The notes under the pieces: model-generated
What the model saw: the letters and a program-made list of their open reading frames with translations, nothing else
Told to the model about the DNA's origin: nothing
The model's database searches: none
Source: Candidatus Hodarchaeota archaeon
GTDB lineage: Archaea > Asgardarchaeota > Heimdallarchaeia > Hodarchaeales > YT1-057
NCBI GenBank assembly: GCA_016839955.1
Contig: JAEOTI010000038.1
Span: forward strand, 1-6,213
Length of the DNA stretch: 6,213 nucleotides
Direction: 5' to 3'
Program-made: the position numbers and the translations under genes
Shown: piece by piece, positions 1 to 5,453 of the stretch
Layout of the letters: every line of letters begins with the position of its first letter
Numbering within the stretch: the first letter of the stretch is position 1

Positions 1-1632
1 ATGAGTCACTGAAATTATCCATGCTCCTCGTGCTTTCATCTCTTCGATATTTCCTTGTAAAGAAACGGATGTTTCATCATCTGGAGCCACAAAAATCACG
101 GGAAAACCTTTCTCGACTAAAGCAATTGGTCCGTGCTTCGATTCTCCTGCAGGGTAGGCTTCTGCATGAATATACGAAATTTCTTTAAGTTTTAAGGCTC
201 CTTCCATAGCTGTTGGTAACGAATTTCCTCTGGCTAAGAAGAAAGCACTTCTAGCAGGTTTTAATTTCGATCCTAGGGAGTTAGCAACTATTTCTTGCCG
301 TAAAATAACCCTATTCATCTCATTCGGTATTGATCTAAGGCTTCTAATAGCCTTTTCAAATTCATTTGGCAAGAGAATTCCATATTCATGGCTAGTTGTT
401 AAGATCAATTGATTAAGAAGTGCAATTTGCGTTGTATGAGTCTTTGTTGCTGCTACTCCTATTTCAGGTCCTGCCCTTGTGTACAGCGTCACATCAGACA
501 TTCGTGGTATAGTACTATCCATCACATTCGAAATGGTAATAATTTTAGTACCTTGGTCTTTAATCCATTTAAGTGGACGGATGGCGTCTATGGTTTCACC
601 AGACTGACTGACTGTGATACAAACTGTTTCTTCATCAAATAGTTGCTTATATAATTGTGCTTCTGATGCGATAATTGATAAGGGAGCTTTTCCAATGATA
701 CGTTGGATACTATTAGCGCCATGTAGTGCGGCATGATGAGATGTCCCACAAGATAATGTGATTACCCGTTCAGCAGCCCCTAGCAGAGTGCTGGCTAGAG
801 ATAATGCAGAAGGAGCGATTGCGTGGAGAGTATTCCGTATTGCTGTAGGCTGTTCATGGATCTCTTTCAACATGAAATGTGAATAACCGCCCTTTTGGGC
901 CATTTCTGCGGTCCAAAGAACCTTTGTTGGTCGTCGATGGACAATGGTTCCTTTAGATTCAATCACAACGTAGGAAGATGTCAATGTTACGATGTCATCA
1001 TCATGGAGAATGATTACTTCTTTAGTTTGATCCAAGAATGCAGGAATATCGGAAGCTACAAAATTCTTACTTTTTCCAAGTCCTATAACTAAAGGGCTCT
1101 CTCTTTTCGAGAGAATAATTTTATCCGGTTCATCAGAGAACATAACGACAAAGGCATATGACCCTTTTACATTTTTTAAAGCTTCAGAAAAAGCTTTTTT
1201 CAGATCCATTCCCTTGGAAATATACTCTTCAAGGAGATGAGCCATTACTTCCGTATCAGTATCAGACTGAAACACATGACCCAAAGCTTGCAATTCAGTA
1301 CGAAGTTCTAGATAATTATCAATGATTCCGTTATGAATGACTGCTATTTTTCCTGAACAATCAGTATGTGGATGAGCATTCCTTCCTAGAGGAGGTCCGT
1401 GGGTAGCCCAACGAGTGTGACCCATACCAATATTACTCGCTAAAGAACTGAGCTTCAGGCGATTATTTACCTCATCAACGGTTCCTGCATCTTTTCGAAG
1501 CTCAATACCTGATTTACTAAGGACAGCGATGCCTACACTATCATAACCACGATACTCAAGTCGTTTTAATCCACGAGTTAGTATTGGGGTTATGTTTTCA
1601 TTTTCAGAGGCAATTGCTATGATTCCGCACAT
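1..1632 (-). CDS. glmS: Glutamine--fructose-6-phosphate aminotransferase (isomerizing), C-terminus cut by window edge
   Basis: This cytoplasmic enzyme makes glucosamine 6-phosphate from fructose 6-phosphate and glutamine, the first step towards UDP-GlcNAc for surface glycans. The frame is open for 544 codons from ATG at 1632 to base 1. The start is fixed because Cys2 in MCGIIA must become the N-terminal nucleophile. The class II glutaminase domain (about 1-230) shows RGYDS (28-32), GHTRWATHG (71-79), HNGIIDNY (100-107) and SDTDTEV (123-129). The first sugar-isomerase (SIS) domain shows SCGTSHHAA (294-302), VSQSGET (341-347) and GPEIGVAATKT (388-398). The second SIS domain shows LARGNSLP (466-473), EGALKLKEISYIHAEAYPAGE (start 477) and KHGP (499-502). 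Family members have about 600 residues, so roughly 55-60 are missing at the left edge, including the C-terminal tail with its active-site lysine. No frameshift or lost catalytic residue is visible. It lies 146 bp downstream of eL40 but appears to have its own promoter. Confidence 0.97.
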   Translation of the reverse strand, partial: MCGIIAIASENENITPILTRGLKRLEYRGYDSVGIAVLSKSGIELRKDAGTVDEVNNRLKLSSLASNIGMGHTRWATHGPPLGRNAHPHTDCSGKIAVIHNGIIDNYLELRTELQALGHVFQSDTDTEVMAHLLEEYISKGMDLKKAFSEALKNVKGSYAFVVMFSDEPDKIILSKRESPLVIGLGKSKNFVASDIPAFLDQTKEVIILHDDDIVTLTSSYVVIESKGTIVHRRPTKVLWTAEMAQKGGYSHFMLKEIHEQPTAIRNTLHAIAPSALSLASTLLGAAERVITLSCGTSHHAALHGANSIQRIIGKAPLSIIASEAQLYKQLFDEETVCITVSQSGETIDAIRPLKWIKDQGTKIITISNVMDSTIPRMSDVTLYTRAGPEIGVAATKTHTTQIALLNQLILTTSHEYGILLPNEFEKAIRSLRSIPNEMNRVILRQEIVANSLGSKLKPARSAFFLARGNSLPTAMEGALKLKEISYIHAEAYPAGESKHGPIALVEKGFPVIFVAPDDETSVSLQGNIEEMKARGAWIISVTH

Positions 1633-1635
1633 CTA

Positions 1636-1676
1636 CTGACGCAAACCCCCACATAGAAGTAATACCTTATCGTCAG
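1636..1676 (-). promoter_or_regulatory. Candidate glmS leader hairpin enclosing the ribosome binding site
   Basis: On the minus strand, CTGACG (1676-1671) and CGTCAG (1641-1636) are perfect inverted repeats. They enclose 29 nt that include the only Shine-Dalgarno-like run, GTGGGGG (about 1652-1646). The hairpin ends three bases before the glmS ATG. A smaller stem (ATAAG with CTT-TAT, one bulged C) may form inside the loop. The seen facts are the repeats and the G run. That the structure controls glmS translation is inference. The closing stem is only six base pairs, so chance pairing is possible. Confidence 0.35.
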
Positions 1677-1716
1677 CCACTATCTAATATCTAAGGACTG
1701 GAGTATTCTAAAACAT

Positions 1717-1726
1717 GTTATATTAA
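1717..1726 (-). promoter_or_regulatory. TATA-like box, probable glmS promoter
   Basis: The minus strand reads TTAATATAAC here, close to the archaeal TATA consensus TTTATATA. It lies just downstream of the terminator-like hairpin after eL40. With the usual 25-30 bp spacing, transcription would start near 1695, giving glmS a leader of about 60 nt that contains the hairpin at 1636-1676. No BRE could be assigned firmly. Confidence 0.4.
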
Positions 1727-1740
1727 GCTTAGTGGAATAC

Positions 1741-1762
1741 AAAAACTAATAGTTTCTTATTA
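1741..1762 (-). terminator. Terminator-like hairpin after eL40
   Basis: On the minus strand, TAATA and TATTA can pair across the loop AGAAAC, followed by G and five Ts. It begins 16 bases past the eL40 stop codon. The stem is short and entirely A-T. However, archaeal termination depends mainly on T tracts, so it may well end the eL40 transcript before the glmS TATA-like box. Confidence 0.35.
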
Positions 1763-1778
1763 AGGTAATAAAATTCCC

Positions 1779-1940
1779 TTAACCCGCACGTTCCTTTCTT
1801 TTTGGTCGAAGACGAGTGGAACGGCAACGGCGGCAATTTTTTGCATTTATAGGGTTTAAAGCGTAACATTTTCGACATACTGCTTTCTCTAGTAGATGTC
1901 GACGCGCGATCGCTAATTTTTCAGGTTCTGTTACTGGCAT
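1779..1940 (-). CDS. rpl40e: Large-subunit ribosomal protein eL40 (L40e)
   Basis: This 53-residue protein belongs to the 50S ribosomal subunit. It has a basic zinc ribbon with two CxxC pairs, C22-R-K-C25 and C36-R-R-C39, expected to bind one Zn2+. The N-terminus MPVTEPEKLAIARRHLLEK and the tail LRPKRKE (44-50) fit the archaeal family and its usual size of about 50 residues. It lacks the ubiquitin fusion found in eukaryotes. Tyr26 directly after the first CxxC gives CRKCYA, as I recall for eukaryotic eL40, whereas many archaeal copies have Gly there. The ATG lies nine bases after a weak purine-rich GGGAAG. It is first in a tandem pair with glmS and diverges from sucC. Possible AT-rich promoter elements lie near 1995-2014, none convincing. 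Confidence 0.95.
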   Translation of the reverse strand: MPVTEPEKLAIARRHLLEKAVCRKCYALNPINAKNCRRCRSTRLRPKRKERAG

Positions 1941-2211
1941 TATAGGTGACTTCCCTAGATTGCCTTTTTTAGATCTAAGTTAGTTCAGAATTGAGATAAA
2001 AAGACTATTTAATCAACCTATCACTCTAAATTTAACACTTGTGACTGATCTTCAATCTCTCTTATTGCATATTTTCTTTTGAATTTGTAAAAAAAATGGT
2101 TAAAATTAATTTTTTCAGCAATCTCTCTATAGTAACTCTACCAATGGAGGAATAAGGCGAATATGAGCTGATAGTCATTTTATCCAACCTCAAAGAAAAA
2201 TCTCAAAAAGG

Positions 2212-2255
2212 CTGTTCAACTTAAAAATCAAAGTTGTTTGGTTTTTTCTGAACAG
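2212..2255. repeat. Nested inverted repeat flanked by T tracts on both strands
   Basis: CTGTTCA (2212-2218) and TGAACAG (2249-2255) are a perfect 7-bp inverted repeat. Inside it, CAACTT (2217-2222) and AAGTTG (2231-2236) form a second one. On the plus strand the inner hairpin is followed by TTTGG and six Ts (2242-2247). On the minus strand the outer hairpin is followed by CC and five Ts. Each strand therefore looks like an intrinsic terminator, although no annotated gene runs into it from either side. It may be a terminator for an unseen small RNA, a protein-binding site, or chance in AT-rich DNA. Confidence 0.35.
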
Positions 2256-2323
2256 TTTTCTAGTATTAACTTAATGTATCAGTCACAAATATACTAGCTC
2301 TGAAATTCTCCTTTTTTCTTGTG

Positions 2324-2333
2324 AAAATATTAA
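2324..2333 (+). promoter_or_regulatory. TATA-like box candidate for sucCD
   Basis: AAAATATTAA lies about 35 bp before the sucC ATG, which would place transcription start near 2355 with an almost absent leader. A second candidate, AAATATACTA (2287-2296), would start transcription near 2318 and would keep the GGTGA motif (2348-2352) in the mRNA. Given that motif, the second choice may be better. The sequence does not decide between them. Confidence 0.25.
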
Positions 2334-2363
2334 TTCTTTTATTATTTGGTGAGTTTGGACACC

Positions 2364-3488
2364 ATGAGACTTCTTGAATTTGAAAGTAAGCAATTATTCT
2401 CTACTTATGAAATACCTTTACCCCCTAGCAAAATCATTACTTCTGGTGAGGAACTCCAGAATACCTGGATCGAGTTGGGTGAGATCCCTGTCGTCCTAAA
2501 AGCTCAACTTCCAGTAGGTGGTAGGGGAAAAGCAGGATTAATCAAGGTCGCAAAATCTTTAGATGAAGCTCAAGAAATTTGTCTGGATCTTTTTAGTAAA
2601 AAACGACTTTTTGGAAAATACGACGTTGATCTTTTACTTGTTGAAACCGCAGCTAATATCCAAAACGAGCTTTATGCGGCTATTACTCTTGACCCTTCCG
2701 AGCGAAAGTATGTAGCCATTGTCAGTTCCGCAGGGGGAGTGGATATTGAACAAGTTGCTAAAGAAACCCCAGATTTAGTGAAGAAATTTTATTTTTCACT
2801 TCCAGACGGATTGACTGAAGATTTAGCTGCAGAAATTGCCTTAAGTCTTGATTTACCCCCAAAAGAGACAGAGCAAATAGGTGCAATATTTCGAGCTCTT
2901 TGGAAGGCGATGTGGGAGGAAGATGCTCAGTTAGTAGAAATAAATCCACTTGTGATTACAGATAAAGGTCTTTTAGCTGTTGATGGTAAGGTAATACTTG
3001 ATGATAATGCTGAATTTCGGAATGAAAGGATGAAAGAACTAAAGCCATCAAAATTTACGGAGTTAGAACTAAAAGCTGGCGAAGCTGGATTCTCTTATGT
3101 ACAATTAGAGGGAGATATTGGTAGTCTAGCAAATGGTGCGGGATTAACAATGGCTTTAATCGATTTACTTTCTGAAAAAGGCTTGAAACCAGCTAATTTC
3201 TTAGACGTGGGAGGGGGTGCAAGTGAGAAAGTTGTGTTGAAGGCTCTGGATGTTCTAGCAACATTAGCTCCCAAAGCTATCTTGATCAATATTTATGGTG
3301 GCATAACCCGATGCGATGAAGTTGCAAAAGCAGTTGTTTCTGCACAAAAATCATTCAAGAATCTACCACCTCTCGTAATACGTTTATCTGGGACAAAAGA
3401 GGAGGAAGGACAAGTTATCCTTCAGGAAGCCAACCTACCATCATTTCAAACAATGCAAGAAGCAGTTGAGGAACTAGGTAAGCTCTAA
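2364..3488 (+). CDS. sucC: Succinyl-CoA synthetase (ligase), beta subunit
   Basis: The beta subunit of the citric-acid-cycle enzyme that interconverts succinyl-CoA, phosphate and NDP with succinate, CoA and NTP. It binds the nucleotide and pairs with SucD. The protein has 374 residues from ATG 2364. The frame is open further upstream (TTG 2346, GTG 2349), but family members begin at MxLxEFxxKQLF and GGTGA (2348-2352) sits 11 bases ahead of this ATG, so I chose it. The ATP-grasp domain (about 1-230) carries LKAQLPVGGRGKAG (45-58). Mg2+ ligands by E. coli alignment are N194 in VEINPLV and D207 in VDGK. The C-terminal ligase domain has FLDVGGGASEKV (279-290) and NIYGGITRCDEVA (309-321). Length and motifs are normal. 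ATP versus GTP preference cannot be read with confidence. Confidence 0.96.
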   Translation: MRLLEFESKQLFSTYEIPLPPSKIITSGEELQNTWIELGEIPVVLKAQLPVGGRGKAGLIKVAKSLDEAQEICLDLFSKKRLFGKYDVDLLLVETAANIQNELYAAITLDPSERKYVAIVSSAGGVDIEQVAKETPDLVKKFYFSLPDGLTEDLAAEIALSLDLPPKETEQIGAIFRALWKAMWEEDAQLVEINPLVITDKGLLAVDGKVILDDNAEFRNERMKELKPSKFTELELKAGEAGFSYVQLEGDIGSLANGAGLTMALIDLLSEKGLKPANFLDVGGGASEKVVLKALDVLATLAPKAILINIYGGITRCDEVAKAVVSAQKSFKNLPPLVIRLSGTKEEEGQVILQEANLPSFQTMQEAVEELGKL

Positions 3489-3504
3489 TGGATAGTGGTA
3501 AAAG

Positions 3505-4368
3505 ATGGTTCTCTTATCGAAAGAAACACCAATTATTATTCAAGGAATTACTGGTCGCCAAGGAACATTTCATACAAAAACAATGTTAGATTATGGTACT
3601 AAAATTGTAGCTGGTGTTACCCCTGGTAAAGGTGGAAAGACAGTCCATAATCTCCCAGTATATAATAATGTCCAGGAAAGTGTTGAAAACCACGCTGTAA
3701 AGGCTAGTGTGATTTTTGTACCTGCCAAATTCACCAAAGGAGCAATTGTTGAAGCCTTAGAGGCTCAGATTGAAACAATAGTTGTAATTACTGAAGGAAT
3801 TCCAGTTAGAGACACTTTAGAAGTTTTAGGTAAAGCTGCTGGAAATGCCACTATTATTGGTCCTAATACAGCAGGAATGATGGTTCCACCCATAAAAGCA
3901 AAATTAGGAATTATGCCAAACGATTTATGTTCTCCAGGAACTACTAGCTTGATAACAAAAAGTGGTACCTTGAGCTATGAAATTGCAAAGTCATTAGATA
4001 ATGCAGGACTGGGACTTGCTAATTATCTTGGAATTGGTGGTGATCCAATTCGAGGATCAACATTTGTCGATTTACTTAGAATTCTTGAAGATGACACTGA
4101 AACAAAACAGATAGTTCTGGTTGGGGAGATTGGAGGGGATGAAGAAGAAAGAGCAGCGAATTTCATTAAAGAAAATTGTTCAAAACCAGTTTTTGCTTAT
4201 ATTGCTGGCAAATCAGCTCCTGAAGGGAAAAGAATGGGTCATGCTGGAGCTATAATTTCTGGAGAATCTGGAACTGCTCAAATAAAAATTAAAGTTTTAA
4301 GATCTGTAGGTGTGCATGTTGCAGACAGCCCTTGGGATCTTGCGGGAATGATAAAAGAACTAACTTAA
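3505..4368 (+). CDS. sucD: Succinyl-CoA synthetase (ligase), alpha subunit
   Basis: The catalytic alpha subunit carries the phosphohistidine and binds CoA. It works with SucC in the citric acid cycle, in the cytoplasm. The 287 residues match the family length. The N-terminal CoA-binding Rossmann fold shows IIQGITGRQGTFHT (11-24) and VAGVTPGKGG (35-44). SGTLSYE (153-159) and GIGGDPIRGSTFVDLL (176-191) follow. The active-site His is H246 in KRMGHAGAI, and E208 in VGEIGG matches the conserved Glu that stabilises it. Both fall at the E. coli numbers. It starts 16 bp after the sucC stop, so the two are almost surely one transcript. The ribosome site ahead of ATG (GTGGTAAAAG) is weak. A hairpin terminator candidate follows the stop codon. 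Confidence 0.97.
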   Translation: MVLLSKETPIIIQGITGRQGTFHTKTMLDYGTKIVAGVTPGKGGKTVHNLPVYNNVQESVENHAVKASVIFVPAKFTKGAIVEALEAQIETIVVITEGIPVRDTLEVLGKAAGNATIIGPNTAGMMVPPIKAKLGIMPNDLCSPGTTSLITKSGTLSYEIAKSLDNAGLGLANYLGIGGDPIRGSTFVDLLRILEDDTETKQIVLVGEIGGDEEERAANFIKENCSKPVFAYIAGKSAPEGKRMGHAGAIISGESGTAQIKIKVLRSVGVHVADSPWDLAGMIKELT

Positions 4369-4391
4369 CTATTTTCATTCCCTATAGCCTT

Positions 4392-4748
4392 TTAACTAGC
4401 TGAAAAACCTTTTAGCTTGTTTTCAATATTACAAAGAACTTCTTCGATTTTCGATTCAATATCTATTCCGAGTTCAGCGGATAGAATTAATATATTCATT
4501 AGATTGCTGACTAAATCTTCCTCAAGTTTAACTTTGTCGACTTTGGGATCTAAAGCCCGGTTAGCCATGACTGTGAGTGCATTTTTCAAGGTTTTTTCAG
4601 ATTGAGTTTCAGGTTCTCTACCAGAAAATTGATACAGAATTTCTTGCATCCGATTTTGTAAATCTCCGACACTTGTTACCATTTTTTCCACCCAGTTAGT
4701 TTCACTAATAAGATACTTGCTAAGGTTAAATAAAGCTTTGGACTCCAT
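4392..4748 (-). CDS. Small alpha-helical protein of unknown function, faintly MazG-like
   Basis: This 118-residue acidic, soluble protein has no signal peptide or membrane span. I do not recognise it securely. The pattern suggests helices at about 1-45, 50-65 and 73-112. The segment from K74 to L111, with LGID at 93-96, resembles the last helices of the all-alpha (MazG-like) NTP pyrophosphohydrolase fold. However, the metal-binding ExxD aligns with D78-L-V-S81, and no EExxE is evident near VGDL (27-30). If related, it is probably inactive or uses other ligands. It could equally be an unrelated helical protein. The ATG follows a TATA-like box by about 25 bp with no Shine-Dalgarno, which suggests a leaderless mRNA. 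It stands alone and converges on sucD. That it is a real gene is likely; the fold is a guess. Confidence 0.7.
   Translation of the reverse strand: MESKALFNLSKYLISETNWVEKMVTSVGDLQNRMQEILYQFSGREPETQSEKTLKNALTVMANRALDPKVDKVKLEEDLVSNLMNILILSAELGIDIESKIEEVLCNIENKLKGFSAS
4398..4417 (+). terminator. Terminator-like hairpin for sucCD
   Basis: AGCTGAAA (4398-4405) can pair with TTTAGCT (4411-4417) plus T4410, giving an 8-bp stem with one G-T pair and the loop AACC. TGTTTTC follows at 4418-4424. It lies 30 bp after the sucD stop and inside the 3' end of the convergent gene, as expected when two genes face each other 23 bp apart. T tracts in the spacer itself (4372-4375) could also act. Confidence 0.4.
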
Positions 4749-4772
4749 AGGAAACTTCTTTTGATTAATTAT

Positions 4773-4780
4773 CTATAAAA
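4773..4780 (-). promoter_or_regulatory. TATA-like box for the 118-residue protein
   Basis: The minus strand reads TTTTATAG, directly preceded by more Ts (the plus strand has eleven As at 4777-4787). Its centre is 28-29 bp from the ATG at 4748, the spacing expected when transcription starts at or just before the start codon. This fits the lack of a ribosome binding site there. Confidence 0.45.
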
Positions 4781-5018
4781 AAAAAAAGAGTTATCAATAA
4801 AATCAACAATTTTTCCACGTTTTCTGGAATACTCCACAGGAAATGATGGGGGCAGCGATAGAACCAATTTTGCGACGTTTACTAATTGGATACTGAACAC
4901 GACAAAAGTCCCCTTTTTTGAAAAAAAGGTCTTAAATTCCTCTGAATTCTTTTTAAACAAAAGTTCTTTAGGAAAATATGGAAAAAAGCATAATAGAAAA
5001 AATAATAAGCAGTTAGAA

Positions 5019-5026
5019 CTTATATA
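5019..5026 (+). promoter_or_regulatory. TATA-like box, probable Sec61-beta promoter
   Basis: CTTATATA differs from the archaeal consensus TTTATATA at one position. Transcription would begin near 5050, leaving a leader of about 80 nt that includes the palindrome at 5062-5081 and the AGGAAG ribosome site. An alternative box, TTTTAATTATAAT (5084-5096), would give a very short leader. The TATA motif is almost symmetric, so leftward use cannot be excluded. Confidence 0.35.
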
Positions 5027-5061
5027 CACTACTATTTTTCTTTATAACAATTATTGACGAA

Positions 5062-5081
5062 TTTCAGAGAAATCTCTGAAA
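5062..5081. repeat. Perfect 20-bp palindrome upstream of Sec61-beta
   Basis: TTTCAGAGA (5062-5070) and TCTCTGAAA (5073-5081) are perfect inverted repeats separated by AA. Read as DNA it is an operator-sized dyad lying 47 bp before the start codon, just after the start expected from the TATA-like box at 5019. Read as RNA it would be a 7-8 bp hairpin in the leader. No T tract follows directly, so it is not a typical terminator. Confidence 0.45.
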
Positions 5082-5127
5082 AGTTTTAATTATAATCACT
5101 AAGAAGTTTAATCAGGAAGAACATATT

Positions 5128-5310
5128 GTGAGTAGACGTAAAAAGGGGAGATCTAAGTCTGAAGCACCAATGCCAGCTACTGGAGCAGGGTTAATACGAT
5201 TCTATTCAGAAGCGGATTCACCAGGGATAAAGATGGGTCCAATGGCCGTGTTTATAATGACAATTGGTTTAATTGTGATTATTTTGAGTGCCATTCTATT
5301 TTTTGATTAA
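5128..5310 (+). CDS. secG: Sec61-beta / archaeal SecG, preprotein translocase subunit
   Basis: This 60-residue tail-anchored subunit sits beside SecY (Sec61-alpha) and SecE (gamma) in the protein-conducting channel of the cell membrane. It shows the family layout: a basic cytoplasmic start (SRRKKGRSK, 2-10), the conserved core PATGAGLIRFY (16-26) and SPGIKMGP (31-38), then one hydrophobic helix at about 39-58 and a single Asp at the end. Length is normal. The start is GTG at 5128, preceded by AGGAAG (5114-5119) with eight bases of spacing. No in-frame ATG fits upstream, and the next Met (15) would lose the basic tail. It is followed 143 bp later by the CBS-domain gene on the same strand. Co-transcription is possible but the spacing is wide. 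The symbol secG follows archaeal database usage; the protein is not homologous to bacterial SecG. Confidence 0.95.
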   Translation: MSRRKKGRSKSEAPMPATGAGLIRFYSEADSPGIKMGPMAVFIMTIGLIVIILSAILFFD

Positions 5311-5453
5311 GGGTCTTTATTAATTAATTCAATCTAAACAATCGTGTAATTATTACAAATGGGCAAAGAATACTTGAGGGAGAAATGCAAAACAGAACTC
5401 AGTTGTAAAAACACGGTCTACTTGAGTTAGAACTTTTCATTGGAGACACAATA

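Larger units (their letters stand above)
1941..2363. other. Divergent intergenic region between eL40 and sucC
   Basis: This 423-bp, very AT-rich stretch must carry promoters for eL40 (leftward) and sucC (rightward). I see no credible gene. The best short plus-strand frame starts at ATG near 2097 and gives about 19 residues with no family match. No tRNA T-loop signature or paired C/D box set was found. The clearest structure is the nested inverted repeat at 2212-2255. TATA-like sequences facing sucC occur at 2287-2296 and 2324-2333. The region is longer than two promoters alone would need. Confidence 0.6.
4749..5127. other. Intergenic region upstream of the Sec61-beta gene, no defensible gene
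   Basis: This 379-bp divergent gap lies between the helical protein and Sec61-beta. It contains an A11 run (4777-4787) and a less AT-rich island at about 4815-4905. It also has a near-perfect hairpin of CCTTTTTT (4912-4919) with AAAAAAGG (4922-4929), a TATA-like box at 5019-5026 and a 20-bp palindrome at 5062-5081. A minus-strand frame at 4769-5029 gives 86 residues rich in Phe, Leu and Lys, but it looks like chance. No tRNA signature was seen. Confidence 0.55.

Noticed and set aside
409..1092. Plus-strand frames at 409-642 and 895-1092
   Set aside because: They lie opposite glmS, whose minus-strand frame is intact with all family motifs; their Cys- and aromatic-rich translations match nothing.
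1633..1716. A bacterial-type glmS ribozyme
   Set aside because: The leader is far too short and lacks the nested pseudoknots; only one short hairpin is visible.
2346..2363. SucC starting at TTG 2346 or GTG 2349
   Set aside because: These codons overlap the likely ribosome site, and the conserved N-terminus begins at ATG 2364.
2758..3289. Minus-strand frames at 2758-2949 and 3095-3289
   Set aside because: Antisense shadows of sucC, which has full domain support on the plus strand.
4417..4605. Plus-strand frame of 62 residues
   Set aside because: It overlaps the longer minus-strand frame, which has a well-placed TATA-like box and helical protein character; the Ser/Ile-rich plus product looks like a shadow.
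4843..4896. Possible C/D box guide RNA (ATGATGG at 4843-4849, CTGA at 4893-4896)
   Set aside because: The C box is imperfect, no internal D' and C' boxes are present and no closing stem flanks the pair.
4769..5029. Minus-strand frame of 86 residues
   Set aside because: Low-complexity Phe/Leu/Lys composition from AT-rich DNA, no ribosome site, and its start lies upstream of where the nearby TATA box could begin transcription.
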